Below are positions 8,802 through 17,049 of a DNA stretch of 38,438 nt, in pieces (within the stretch, counting starts at the first letter, position 1; each line of letters begins with the position of its first letter). The position numbers and the translations under genes were made by a program. The notes below the pieces were generated by a model. That model had not been told where the DNA came from. It saw only the letters and a list, made by a program, of their open reading frames with translations, and did no database searches. The stretch is from an uncultured Xanthobacter sp. (GTDB taxonomy: Bacteria > Pseudomonadota > Alphaproteobacteria > Rhizobiales > Xanthobacteraceae): the NCBI GenBank assembly GCA_937872325.1, contig CALMSN010000227.1, forward strand, positions 1-38,438, in the 5' to 3' direction.

Positions 8802-10090
8802 GCGCTATGGATACCGATGCGATGGCGACCGGTGCCGCCCCGGCCGCCTTGCCGCAAGCTCCCGCGGAGGGCACCGCCGCTGCGGCTGCCGCCCGGCCGG
8901 GTCTCGTCCTCATCGGGGCGCTCTATCTCGCGCAGGGCATCCCGATCGGCTTCCTGTTCGAGGCGCTGCCCGTGCTGCTGCGGCAGAACGGCGTGCCGCT
9001 CGACGCCATCGCCATCCTGCCGCTGGCGGCGCTGCCCTGGATCTTCAAGTTTTTGTGGGCGCCGGTGGTGGACAACCGCTTCAGCGCACATATCGGGCGC
9101 CGCCGGAGCTGGATCCTGCCCATGCAGACCGTGCTGGTCGTCTCCCTCGCGGTGTGCGCTTTCCTGCCGCCCACGGAGCAGAACGTGGGCATGCTGCTGG
9201 CCGCCTTCCTTTTCGGCTCGGTTGCGGCGGCGACCCAGGATACGGCCACCGACGGCCTTGCGGCCGAAAGCCTCGTCGGGGCGCAGCTCACCAAGGCCAA
9301 TGCCCTCCAGGCCGGCGGCATGATGGCGGGCTTCATGATCGGCGGCGCCGGCACGCTGATCGTCATCGACTATTTGGGATATGCGGCGGCGGTGCTCGTG
9401 CTGGCGGGCATCACCGCCTTGTGCCTCCTGCCCGTGCTCGTGTGGCGGGAACCGGAGGTCGTGCTGCCGGCGCACCGGCCGAAGGCGCGGGTGAGCCGGA
9501 CCCTGCGGCGGAGCGGGGTGGGCCTTCTGCTCCTGCTCGGCCTGCTCTATGGCACGGCGCAATCAGCCGGCAGCGGCCTGTCGCGCCTTATGCTCACCGA
9601 TGCGGGCTGGAGCCTGTCGCACCTCGGCCTCCTCGCGGGGGCCTCCGGGGTGGCGATGATCGGGCTCGGGGCGCCGCTCGGCGCGATGGCGGTGGCCCGT
9701 CTCGGCGTGTGGCGTGCCCTCGGCAGCGGCCTCTGCGTGGGCCTGTGCGCGCTGGGGCTCTGGGTTGCGCTCGCCATCTCCGCCGAGGCGCCTGCGCCGG
9801 CTCTTGCCGTCCTCGCGGCGGTGGGGATCGGACTCGCCGGCGGGCTGATTTCCGTCGCCGCCACCACCCTCGCCATGCGCTTTGCCGCGGAGGGAAACCA
9901 GACCGGCACGGATGTGACGGTCCTGCAGAGCGCCCACGTCACCGGCGACATGGCGGCGGGAAGCCTCGCCGTAGGCCTTGCGTCCGCCGTCGGCTATGCC
10001 GGCGCCTTTGCCGGCGCGCTCATGGTCACCGCGCTGACCCTGGCGCTCGTCGCCGCCATGGCCGGCCGGCCGGCGCTGCGCCGGTTCTGA
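8798..10090 (+). CDS. RhtX/FptX-like MFS siderophore importer (module 2)
   Basis: About 430 residues with about 12 hydrophobic segments by eye. The motif ALPWIFKFLWAPVVDN is shared with the module 1 importer and places it in the AmpG-like RhtX/FptX branch. GTG at 8798 gives a four-base GTGA overlap with TBDR-2 and has GAAGG seven bases upstream. ATG at 8795 or 8807 is also possible. A low-complexity Ala/Pro-rich stretch of about 25 residues precedes the first membrane segment. Coupling to the receptor implies transport of the same ligand across the inner membrane. Confidence 0.83.
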   Translation: MSAMDTDAMATGAAPAALPQAPAEGTAAAAAARPGLVLIGALYLAQGIPIGFLFEALPVLLRQNGVPLDAIAILPLAALPWIFKFLWAPVVDNRFSAHIGRRRSWILPMQTVLVVSLAVCAFLPPTEQNVGMLLAAFLFGSVAAATQDTATDGLAAESLVGAQLTKANALQAGGMMAGFMIGGAGTLIVIDYLGYAAAVLVLAGITALCLLPVLVWREPEVVLPAHRPKARVSRTLRRSGVGLLLLLGLLYGTAQSAGSGLSRLMLTDAGWSLSHLGLLAGASGVAMIGLGAPLGAMAVARLGVWRALGSGLCVGLCALGLWVALAISAEAPAPALAVLAAVGIGLAGGLISVAATTLAMRFAAEGNQTGTDVTVLQSAHVTGDMAAGSLAVGLASAVGYAGAFAGALMVTALTLALVAAMAGRPALRRF

Positions 10091-10183
10091 CGCGCCGCGC
10101 CCGCCTGGAACGGAGCCCGCCTGGACGACAGGCGGATCTGCCTGCACGGCAGGCATTCGGATCGCGCATTCCATCGCTCTCCG

Positions 10184-10206
10184 GCCCGGCCGAAGTCCGG
10201 GCCGAA
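10184..10206 (+). other. GC-rich hairpin between MFS and methyltransferase genes
   Basis: CGGCCCGG (10184-10191) and CCGGGCCG (10199-10206) form an 8-bp stem with a 7-base loop in the 153-bp gap. A weaker hairpin, TGCCTG-cacgg-CAGGCA, lies at 10141-10157. No T-run follows, so this may attenuate or punctuate expression of the downstream pair rather than terminate fully. Confidence 0.35.
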
Positions 10207-10243
10207 ATCTTCATGACATTTCAGACATCGAGGAGACGACCAC

Positions 10244-10891
10244 ATGACGGTGGGCTGGGTCGACCGCATCACCGACCGCCTGGCAAGGCGGCCATCCGGC
10301 CGGGTCGGCCGGGCGCTATACCGCCACGCCGGGGGCCATCGGACGGGCTTCCAGTTCGCTCTCGAACAGCTTCCATTGAGAGCGCAAGACACGGTGCTCG
10401 ACGTGGGATGCGGCGGCGGCGTTTTTCTCAGCCTTGCGCTCGCCCAGGGTGTCGCGGCGGCGGTGGGCGTGGACCACAGCGCCGACATGCGCGCCACCAC
10501 GCTTGAGGCGAATGCGGAAGCCGTGGCGGCCGGCAGGCTCCGGGTGCTGGCCGGCGATGCCGCCGCCTTGCCGCTCGGCGATGGCGGGTTCTCGCGCGTG
10601 TTCTGTCTCAATGCCTTCTTCTTCTTCCCCGATCCCGCGGCTGCCGTGGGCGAGATGGCGCGCGTGGCCGCGCCCGGGGGGACGGTTGCCATCCTCACCA
10701 CGCCGCCGGAAATGGAGCGGAGCGCGCGCCTGTTCTTCGGCCCGCTCGCGCGGCGGATGCGGTTCGACGCGCCGGAGGCATTGGCGCGCTGGAGCGCCGA
10801 GGCCGGGCTGGTCGCGGCACAGGCCCTGGCGGTGCCGAAGGGCGGTATCCTCCATATGGCCCGCAAGCCGGCAGAAGGCGTGACGCCATGA
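10244..10891 (+). CDS. Class I SAM-dependent methyltransferase (module 2)
   Basis: 215 residues. SAM-binding motif I is visible as TVLDVGCGGGVFLSLA (50-65). An acidic residue ends the next strand (VGVDHS) and motif III-like ARVAAPGGTVAIL follows, the usual UbiE/MenG-like Rossmann arrangement. GAGGAG lies eleven bases before the ATG. It is separated from the MFS gene by 153 bp containing hairpins, but keeps the same direction and overlaps the following cupin gene by ATGA. The substrate is unknown. A second SAM methyltransferase occupies the equivalent place in module 3, so modification of an imported chelate, or of a product of it, is an attractive but unproven role. Confidence 0.8.
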   Translation: MTVGWVDRITDRLARRPSGRVGRALYRHAGGHRTGFQFALEQLPLRAQDTVLDVGCGGGVFLSLALAQGVAAAVGVDHSADMRATTLEANAEAVAAGRLRVLAGDAAALPLGDGGFSRVFCLNAFFFFPDPAAAVGEMARVAAPGGTVAILTTPPEMERSARLFFGPLARRMRFDAPEALARWSAEAGLVAAQALAVPKGGILHMARKPAEGVTP

Positions 10892-11187
10892 GCGGCGCCG
10901 AAGGCCCGGACGGGTCTGAAATCGTCATGCCCGGCTTTCGCGGGCGCGTGGTCGGCCGCTTTTCCGGCATGCTGGTGGTGGAGGGCGAAATCCATGGGCA
11001 CTTGCCCGCCCATGCCGCGACATCGGACGAGCTTGCGGTGGTGATGGAGGGGTGCGTGGAGGTGGAGCTCCCCACCGGGCTCGTCCGGCTCGAGGCGGGC
11101 GGGCACCTCGTGGTGCCGGCCGGCATGTCGCATGCGGTCCGCGCGATCGGGATGGCGAAGGTGCTTCTCATCGGCGCGCCGGACTAA
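10888..11187 (+). CDS. Small cupin-domain protein
   Basis: 99 residues forming essentially one cupin barrel. His residues in IHGHLPAHAATSDE, the turn VVMEGCVEVELPTG and PAGMSHAVRA are in cupin-like positions, so a metal site is possible. The start overlaps the methyltransferase stop (ATGA), so the two are co-translated. Such single-domain cupins often act as small-molecule isomerases, dioxygenases or binding proteins; here it might bind the same ligand or metal. Function not assigned. Confidence 0.7.
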   Translation: MSGAEGPDGSEIVMPGFRGRVVGRFSGMLVVEGEIHGHLPAHAATSDELAVVMEGCVEVELPTGLVRLEAGGHLVVPAGMSHAVRAIGMAKVLLIGAPD

Positions 11188-11253
11188 AGCCCCCGCCCGG
11201 CGAACCCGCACCGAGCGCAGGTCCGGCCCGATGGAGCGGAGCGTGGCGCCGGC

Positions 11254-11829
11254 CTAACTGCGCGCCCGTCGCGATGGCCGGGCGGCGGCGGCGGAAGACA
11301 GTCCGCATTCCGCCGCCACAGCCATGAGATCGACCGCGTCAGCGCCGAGCGAGGGATCCAGCAGGTGGCGCAGCCCCATGCCGCGCACGCGGTCCACGAA
11401 GGCCAGCGCCGCCGGGTCCTCGGCGTTACGACCGAATGCGGCGGCGACGGCAGCGGCGAAGCCGCGCGCATGCGCGTCGAGAATGGGCCGCAGCTCGGGC
11501 TCCTCGCTCGCCTCCAGCACGATGCCGAGGAAGAAGCGCAGGCGGTTGCGATCGAACATCAGCTGACGCGTCAGGGCCAGAACGCCGTCCACGTCGAGCA
11601 CCGCGCCGCGCCGCGACCGCGCGGCGCGGTCGTGGGATTCCTCCAGCAGCGCGACGAACAGGTCGGCCTTGCGGGGAAAATAATAGGTGAGATGGGATTG
11701 GCGCACCCCCGCCGCCTTGGCCACGCGGGGCTGGGTGAGCGCCTTGATGCCCTCGCTTTCGGCGAGATCCAGGGCCGCGTCGAGGAGGCGCTGGCGTATT
11801 GGTCCATCCGCAGCCATGGCTTGCTCCAT
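11254..11829 (-). CDS. TetR-family transcriptional regulator (module 3)
   Basis: 191 residues from ATG at 11829; ATG at 11817 is an alternative with GGAG at a good distance. The N terminus has the TetR helix-turn-helix: LDAALDLAESEGIKALTQ, then VAKAAGVRQSHLTYYFPRK. The C-terminal helical ligand domain follows. It is the last gene of the module 3 cluster on the minus strand, 95 bp after the methyltransferase, and converges on the cupin gene with 66 bp between the stops. A TTGG/CCAA inverted repeat lies just upstream of its start, and a better version lies in front of TBDR-3, suggesting autoregulation and repression of the module. The ligand is unknown. TetR control is unusual beside four AraC-regulated modules. 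Confidence 0.87.
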   Translation of the reverse strand: MEQAMAADGPIRQRLLDAALDLAESEGIKALTQPRVAKAAGVRQSHLTYYFPRKADLFVALLEESHDRAARSRRGAVLDVDGVLALTRQLMFDRNRLRFFLGIVLEASEEPELRPILDAHARGFAAAVAAAFGRNAEDPAALAFVDRVRGMGLRHLLDPSLGADAVDLMAVAAECGLSSAAAARPSRRARS

Positions 11830-11845
11830 CCGGTGCGGCTTCGAT

Positions 11846-11861
11846 TTGGAAGACTTACCAA
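11846..11861. promoter_or_regulatory. Candidate TetR autoregulatory site
   Basis: The outer arms TTGG and CCAA are inverted around an eight-base centre, and an inner A/T pair also matches. The site is 17-32 bp upstream of the tetR start at 11829. It shares the TTGG/CCAA arms and the half-site TTGGTAA with the palindrome upstream of TBDR-3. The symmetry is imperfect. Confidence 0.35.
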
Positions 11862-11924
11862 GAAGCAGCTGCAACAGCCAGTCCGGCCCGCCGGCGCGCC
11901 CAATATGGCCGACGGGCATCGGCC

Positions 11925-12593
11925 TCACCCGCGCACGGTGATGATGCCCTCATAGGCGAGAGCGCTGAAGAAGACGTGGGGCGCCCCGAAGCCGGCCTCG
12001 GCGAGCAGCACCCTGCGCCGGTCCGGCGCGAGAGGATGCCACTTGGCCGCGATGCGCGCGATCACCGCGTCCGGATCGTCCGCGCCGTCCTGCATGCGGA
12101 GCCATTGTCCATAGGCGCCGTCCCATCGCCCGCCGGCATGGTGGAACAGCAGCGCCGAGGCGCCGGGGCGCAGCGGCGCGGCGAGGGCCGCGAGGAAGCC
12201 CGCCCGGGCCCCGTCGTCGGGAATGAAATGGTCCACCAGAAAGGCGAGGGCTGCATCGCAGGGCGGCAGATCGCTCGCGCCGAGGGGGGCGGCGACCCAT
12301 TGCACGCGGGCCTCGTCCTTCGAGGCGGCGAGGCGGGCCTGCGCCCGGGCCAGCATGGCCGGTGAGGGATCGAGGCCGACGAAACGCCAGCTTGCGTTGG
12401 CCGCGGCGAGCCGTGCGAGCTCCGATCCGGTCCCGCAGCCGGCCACGAGGATGCGCGCGCCATCCGGCAGCAGCCTGGTGAGGATGGCGGTGGCCAGCTC
12501 TCCGGCCAACCCGTAGCCGGGCACAAGTCGTGGGATGCGGACATCATAGTCGGAGGCGGCATCGGGCGGGAAGGTCGTGGACGCGGTTGCCAT
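11925..12593 (-). CDS. SAM-dependent methyltransferase (module 3)
   Basis: 222 residues. Motif I is ILVAGCGTGSELARLA (about 48-63), followed by VGLDPSPAMLARA with the acidic SAM-ribose ligand. This is the standard class I methyltransferase fold. The start ATG overlaps the stop of the MFS gene by one base (TGATG), so it is translationally coupled to receptor and MFS. It is not a close copy of the methyltransferase in module 2, yet sits at the equivalent operon position. A role in modifying the transported compound is inference. Confidence 0.8.
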   Translation of the reverse strand: MATASTTFPPDAASDYDVRIPRLVPGYGLAGELATAILTRLLPDGARILVAGCGTGSELARLAAANASWRFVGLDPSPAMLARAQARLAASKDEARVQWVAAPLGASDLPPCDAALAFLVDHFIPDDGARAGFLAALAAPLRPGASALLFHHAGGRWDGAYGQWLRMQDGADDPDAVIARIAAKWHPLAPDRRRVLLAEAGFGAPHVFFSALAYEGIITVRG

Positions 12594-13822
12594 CAAGCCT
12601 CCGGAGCGGTGGCAGGCGTGCGCCCCGCCAGGACCGCCGCGGCCGCCGCGAGAGCAAGCAGCACGCTGGCGCTGGCGAAGGGCCAGGAGGGCGAGACCTG
12701 ATGCAGGCTCGCGCCCAGGAGGGGGCCGAGGCTCATGCCGAGGCCTTGCCCCATGGCGTTGAGGCCGGCGACCCGGCCCTGCGCATGGGGTCCCGCCTTC
12801 AAGCTGAGGCAGGCGAGGTTGCCTGGCAGCATCGCGCCGATGGCGCCGCCGAACAGGGCCATGGCGCCCATGAGCTCCCAGCGGTCCCGCGCCAGGGTCG
12901 CAAGCACCAGAGCGAGCGTGGCCACGACCGCCCCTGTGCGCAGCAGGCGCTGCGGCGGCCAGGGCAGGATGCGCAGCACGAGGCCCTGCACCGCGATCAT
13001 CACCAGCGCCGTGGTCATCATGATCCCGCCGGCGCCGGAGGTGGCCGCTTCCGGGCTCAACCCCCAGGCATCCTGGAGCCGCAGGGCGGTCACCTGCTGC
13101 AACACCCCATATGCGGTGATGGCGAGGAAGGTCACCAGCAGGAACGGCCAGAGCGCGACGAGCCGCACCCGTTGCTCTTTGCCACGGCCGACCGGAGCCT
13201 GGCGACGGGACTCGGGCGCAGCCACCGCCACGGCAACGAGGCCGAGCGCGGCAAGCCCGGCGACAGCGAGGAAGGCTGCGGCCGGCGCGGTTCCGCCGAG
13301 GCGCCAGGCGAGCCCCGCCCCGACGATGGCGCCGATGCCGTAGGCGGCGCCGACAAGGCCCATGCCGCCGGCGCGGGCTGACGGGTCCGTGGTGTCCGCC
13401 ATATAGGCCTGGGCGACTGGCATCAGGCCGCCGCCGACGAGGGCCTGCGAGGCCCGCACGAGACCGAAGGCGACGAGGGCGAAAAGGGCGGTCATGGCCC
13501 CGTCGAGCCGCCCGAGGACGATGCCGGCGAACGCCGATGGTGCCAGCGCCGCGGCGCCGAGGGCCAGCAGCAGCACCGGCCGGCGGCCCACCCTTTCGCT
13601 GGCATAGCCCCAAGCGGGCGCGGCGACGATGAGGAGGAGCGCGGACAGGCTGAGGAGCGCGCCGGTCTGAATGTCCGAGAAGCCGAGCCGCCGCCCGAGC
13701 GGCGGCAGCAGCACGAACAGCAGGGACTGGCCAGCGGCGTTCGCCAGCAATCCCGCGGCCAGCGCGGCATGGGCCAGCGAAGCCGTGCGAGGAGTGGCCA
13801 TGGGGCGCGATGCGTCGGTCAT
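12593..13822 (-). CDS. MFS transporter, DHA1 (TCR/Tet) type (module 3)
   Basis: 409 residues from ATG at 13822, seven bases after the TBDR-3 stop. The motif GYASERVGRRPVLLLA (72-87) is MFS motif A between helices 2 and 3, and about 12 hydrophobic segments are seen. Unlike the other three MFS proteins of the window, it lacks the K-x-LWAP motif and looks like a drug:H+ antiporter-1 protein, the group that contains siderophore exporters as well as some importers. In this operon it may import the TBDR-3 ligand, or export a methylated or iron-free form after unloading. Confidence 0.8.
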   Translation of the reverse strand: MTDASRPMATPRTASLAHAALAAGLLANAAGQSLLFVLLPPLGRRLGFSDIQTGALLSLSALLLIVAAPAWGYASERVGRRPVLLLALGAAALAPSAFAGIVLGRLDGAMTALFALVAFGLVRASQALVGGGLMPVAQAYMADTTDPSARAGGMGLVGAAYGIGAIVGAGLAWRLGGTAPAAAFLAVAGLAALGLVAVAVAAPESRRQAPVGRGKEQRVRLVALWPFLLVTFLAITAYGVLQQVTALRLQDAWGLSPEAATSGAGGIMMTTALVMIAVQGLVLRILPWPPQRLLRTGAVVATLALVLATLARDRWELMGAMALFGGAIGAMLPGNLACLSLKAGPHAQGRVAGLNAMGQGLGMSLGPLLGASLHQVSPSWPFASASVLLALAAAAAVLAGRTPATAPEA

Positions 13823-13829
13823 GGCGGCC

Positions 13830-16025
13830 TCAAAAACGCACGCGCGCGCCGGCGCCGAAGGCGCGGCCGGTGCCGGGGACGCCGGCGAACACGGCGGTGC
13901 CGGTGGCGGTGGTGCCGGACTGGAAGGCGGAGAGGACGTAGCTCTGGTCGAACACGTTCTCCACATAGCCGTAGAAATCGAAGCGCGAATGCTGCCAGCC
14001 GGCCCGCAGGTTCACGAGGCTGTAGGCGTCGAGGAAGCGGCTGTTGGCCGGGTCGATGGCGCGGCTGCCGACATATTGATATTCCGCCCGCCCGAAGAGG
14101 CTGCCCTCCAGGCTGCCGAGGGTCAGCGGCTGGCGATAGTCCAGCACGAGGCTGCCGGTGACGTCGGGGGCATAGGGCACCACATTGCCGATGAGGTTCG
14201 TGTTCGCGGCCTCGGTGACCTCGGTGTCGAGCAAGGCCAGGGTGCCGCTGAAGGTGAGCGCCTCGGTGAGCCGCGCCTTCAGCTCGATCTCTGCGCCATA
14301 GCTCCGGGTGTCTGCGTTCTGCACGTCGAAGCGGCCGACCGTGGGGCTGTAGGTGAAGAGCTGCTCGTCCGAGGTGTCGTTGTAGAAGACGGCGGCTCTG
14401 ATCTCGATGCGGTCGGAGAAGGGGCTGCCCTTCACGCCCGCCTCATAGGACCAGGTGCTGGCGCTGTCGTAGGCGGAAGCGGGGATGCCGAGGGCGGCGA
14501 ACTGGTTGTAGAGGGGGTAGCCGCCGGGCTTCTCGCCGCGGGCGATGGTGGCATAGGCGGTGAGGGCCGATGTCAGGTCATAGCTGAGCCCGGTGCGCCC
14601 GGTGATGAAGTCGTGGGGGCCCGATCCGTCCTGGATGAACAGCGGCACCGCCGGCACCGGGCCCGCGCGGCCCAGGAAGGTGCCGGTGAAGTCCTTGGTC
14701 TCGTGGGTGGCGCGCAGGCCGACGATCAAGCGCAGGCGTTCGGACAGGGGAATGGTCACCTCGCCGAAGCCGGCGAAGTCGAAGGTGTCCATCCCCGCCG
14801 TGTAGGCGCCGTTCGCCATGGCGGTGCTGGTGATGTCGGTGGTGGAGGAGAAGCTGGAATAGAATGCGCTCATGCCGCCCACCCAGCGCACGCCCGCGAC
14901 CTCGCCGTCGAGCCGGACCTCCTGCGTGAATTGGGTGTTGTCCTCCGCGATGGCGCGCACGTTGGTGGGGGACTGGAAGGCGAAAGGCGGAAAGCCGGTC
15001 GCCGCGCTGGCGAGGAAGCCGTCGAGAATATCGGCCTCCATGCCGATGGTGTAGCGCGAGAGGCCGGTGATGGAGGTCAGGCGGGCGGCGCCGAAATCAT
15101 GGGTGATGGTGAGGCCGAGTCCACCCGTCTCCACCGTGCTCTCCGGCACGGGATTATAGGCATTGCGGGGGGAGAGCGGATCGTCGAGCCATACGCCGGT
15201 GGTCGGGCGCTGGCGGTCGCGTCGGTAGTTGGCGGCGAGGGTGAGCGTGGTGTCGTCGTCCGGCGTGAACAGCGCCTTGCCGGCGACGGCGCCGAAGGTC
15301 TCCTTCCGGATCATCTCGTTCACCGACGCCACCCCGCCGGGGCCGGAGAACAGGTAGTTTTCGATATCCCCGTCATAGCCGTAGAGCTGGCCGGTAAGGC
15401 GCAGGGCGAGGGTCTCGTTCACCGGCCCGGAGAGCAGCGCGGTAGCCTCGCGGCGGCCATGGCTGCCGATCTCGCCGCCGACCATGCCCTCGAACACGCG
15501 GGTGGGATCGCCGGTGGCGATGGTCACCGCGCCCGCCTGGGCGTTGAGGCCGAACAAAGTCCCCTGCGGGCCGCGCAGCACCTCGATCTGCTCGACGTCC
15601 AGGAAGCGCTGGTCGAAGATGCGGGTCGGCACGGGAATGCCGTCCACATAATAGTTCACCGCGGGCGCGATGACGGCGGACGAGGACCCGATGCCGCGGA
15701 TGTTCAGCAGGTTGGCGAAGCTGAGGCCGCTCTGGGTGAAGTTGAAGTTGGGCACGAAGCGGTAGAGGTCTTCCGTGTCCTTTATGTCGGCATCCTCCAG
15801 GGTGCGGCGGGTGACGGCGGTCACCGAGAAGGGCACGGTGCGGATATCCTCCTCGATCTTTCGGGCGGTGACGGAGATTTCCTCGAGGGTGACGGGATTG
15901 GCCGCGTCCCCGCCGGCGCCGGCATCCTGCCCATGCCCGGCGGTCGGCATGGATGCCAGCGCCGCGGCGAGCCAGGCTCCACCCTTGCCGTATCTCCAGC
16001 GCTTTGCGCGCGCGCCCAAAGCCAT
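13830..16025 (-). CDS. TonB-dependent receptor TBDR-3
   Basis: 731 residues. AGGAG lies about six bases before the ATG. A signal peptide covers about 1-32 (ending GHG-Q). LEEISVTARK (47-56) is the TonB-box region. Plug motifs include NIRGIGSSSAVIAP and DVEQIEVLRGPQGTLFGLNAQAG, and the barrel ends in Phe (GAGARVRF), the classic terminal aromatic for outer-membrane insertion. First gene of a minus-strand operon with an MFS protein, a methyltransferase and TetR. A strong palindrome lies 18-38 bp upstream of the start codon, where a repressor would block transcription. Ligand unknown. Confidence 0.9.
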   Translation of the reverse strand: MALGARAKRWRYGKGGAWLAAALASMPTAGHGQDAGAGGDAANPVTLEEISVTARKIEEDIRTVPFSVTAVTRRTLEDADIKDTEDLYRFVPNFNFTQSGLSFANLLNIRGIGSSSAVIAPAVNYYVDGIPVPTRIFDQRFLDVEQIEVLRGPQGTLFGLNAQAGAVTIATGDPTRVFEGMVGGEIGSHGRREATALLSGPVNETLALRLTGQLYGYDGDIENYLFSGPGGVASVNEMIRKETFGAVAGKALFTPDDDTTLTLAANYRRDRQRPTTGVWLDDPLSPRNAYNPVPESTVETGGLGLTITHDFGAARLTSITGLSRYTIGMEADILDGFLASAATGFPPFAFQSPTNVRAIAEDNTQFTQEVRLDGEVAGVRWVGGMSAFYSSFSSTTDITSTAMANGAYTAGMDTFDFAGFGEVTIPLSERLRLIVGLRATHETKDFTGTFLGRAGPVPAVPLFIQDGSGPHDFITGRTGLSYDLTSALTAYATIARGEKPGGYPLYNQFAALGIPASAYDSASTWSYEAGVKGSPFSDRIEIRAAVFYNDTSDEQLFTYSPTVGRFDVQNADTRSYGAEIELKARLTEALTFSGTLALLDTEVTEAANTNLIGNVVPYAPDVTGSLVLDYRQPLTLGSLEGSLFGRAEYQYVGSRAIDPANSRFLDAYSLVNLRAGWQHSRFDFYGYVENVFDQSYVLSAFQSGTTATGTAVFAGVPGTGRAFGAGARVRF

Positions 16026-16365
16026 CCCCGGCTCCTGTCGTCATTGATTGGTAACCAACCAATTCCGTAGCAACATTGCGGTCCGCGAACAATAAGCGCG
16101 AAGTACATTGGATTTTTTCCAGAGGCGCGCCCGCGCCCGGCTCCGATCGAAGGCGAAGGTGTCTTCCACCGGGGATGCATACCCGCCGGTGCCGGGGACG
16201 CCGCGCCGATCGGATCTATCGCCAATGCTGCGGTGACCGCCCCCCCGACGACCGGCCCTCCCATCACTTCGTCATCTGGCCGGCGCGATCGAACCATAGG
16301 TCACGCCCGACCGGTTTACGCGCGGGATCGGCGGACCGGCGCCGTTCCTACAGCGACCACCATGC
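16026..16365. other. Intergenic region upstream of TBDR-3 operon
   Basis: 340 bp without a convincing gene. The TBDR-3 proximal 40 bp holds the palindromic operator candidate. Bases 16080-16125 contain moderately AT-rich sequence that may include the promoter. The remainder is GC-rich and gives only short, low-quality reading frames. The stop of the methyltransferase-like membrane protein is at 16366; no clear terminator was seen. Confidence 0.5.
16043..16063. promoter_or_regulatory. 21-bp near-perfect palindrome, candidate TetR operator of TBDR-3
   Basis: Read on the minus strand, the left arm is ATTGGTTGGT and the right arm is ACCAATCAAT around one central T. Nine of ten base pairs are symmetric. 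The core TTGGT-T-ACCAA is perfect. It sits 18-38 bp upstream of the TBDR-3 start codon. Size, symmetry and position fit a TetR-family operator, and the tetR gene of this module has a related site before its own start. Confidence 0.6.
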
Positions 16366-17049
16366 TCACCCGCGCAGCCGCGGAAACAGGCGGCCGGTCG
16401 TGGCGCAATAGGCGCCGTAGGCATCCCCGAACGTGTCGCGCATCATCGCCTCCTCGTTCGGGATGCGAATGAACCACATGGCGGCGAAGGCCGGGATGAT
16501 CAGCACGCCGGCGATCCAGTTCTGAATCAGGAGCGGCTGGGCCAGCGCGAAGATCCAGATCGCCGCGTACATCGGGTGGCGCACGCGCGCATAGACGCCC
16601 TGCGTCACGAGATCGTGGCCCTCGCGCACCTCCAGGCCCGGGCTCCAGTTGCGGCCCAGATCGGCATGGCTGCGCCAGAACAGCCACAGGTAAGGCCCTT
16701 GGAGCAGCACGCCGACCCAGGTGGCCCATGCCGGCAGCCGATAGTTCGCGGCGTCGAACAGGCCGGTGGCCAGCTGCAGCAGGGGGAGAACCATCATCGT
16801 TGCGAACATGCCCATGAGCAGGAGCTGCTCGCCGGCCCCCTTGCGCGCTTCGACGATACGGTTGCCGCGGTTGCGCAGGGAAAAGGGCGTGCGGATCGCC
16901 GCGGTGGCAATGAAGGCCGCCAGCCAGGCCAGCGCGCCGATGCCGTTCTCGCGCCAGCGCCAAACGGCGAGCACCAGCAGAACCACGCCGAGGACCATGG
17001 TGGCGATTGCCTGCAGGCTTGTCATCATGGGGCGCTGCGATCGGGTCAT
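16366..17049 (-). CDS. Isoprenylcysteine carboxyl methyltransferase (ICMT)-like membrane protein
   Basis: 227 residues with several hydrophobic helices (about 10-30, 38-54, 76-95, 108-125, 160-190). The conserved block GVYARVRHPMYAAIW (151-165), then RIPNEEAMMRDTFGDAYGAYC, is the SAM-binding C-terminal signature of the ICMT/phospholipid-methyltransferase family. Bacteria lack prenylated CaaX proteins of the eukaryotic kind, so these enzymes act on other lipophilic acids or are of unknown role. The start overlaps the stop of the upstream monooxygenase by ATGA, so oxidation and methylation of one hydrophobic substrate may be linked. Confidence 0.82.
   Translation of the reverse strand: MTRSQRPMMTSLQAIATMVLGVVLLVLAVWRWRENGIGALAWLAAFIATAAIRTPFSLRNRGNRIVEARKGAGEQLLLMGMFATMMVLPLLQLATGLFDAANYRLPAWATWVGVLLQGPYLWLFWRSHADLGRNWSPGLEVREGHDLVTQGVYARVRHPMYAAIWIFALAQPLLIQNWIAGVLIIPAFAAMWFIRIPNEEAMMRDTFGDAYGAYCATTGRLFPRLRG

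Noticed and set aside
10141-10206. Rho-independent terminator after the module 2 MFS gene
   Set aside because: Stable hairpins are present but no T-run follows, and the downstream genes continue in the same direction; kept only as hairpins.
12593-13613. In-frame N-terminal extension of the module 3 methyltransferase into the MFS gene
   Set aside because: The extension is Arg/Gly/Pro-rich antisense-like translation; the ATG at 12593 overlaps the MFS stop and begins the methyltransferase domain.
13671-16070. 799-codon plus-strand open frame opposite TBDR-3 and the MFS gene
   Set aside because: It spans two real genes antisense and has a Gly/Ala/Glu-rich composition with no recognisable motif; it is an artefact of high GC content.
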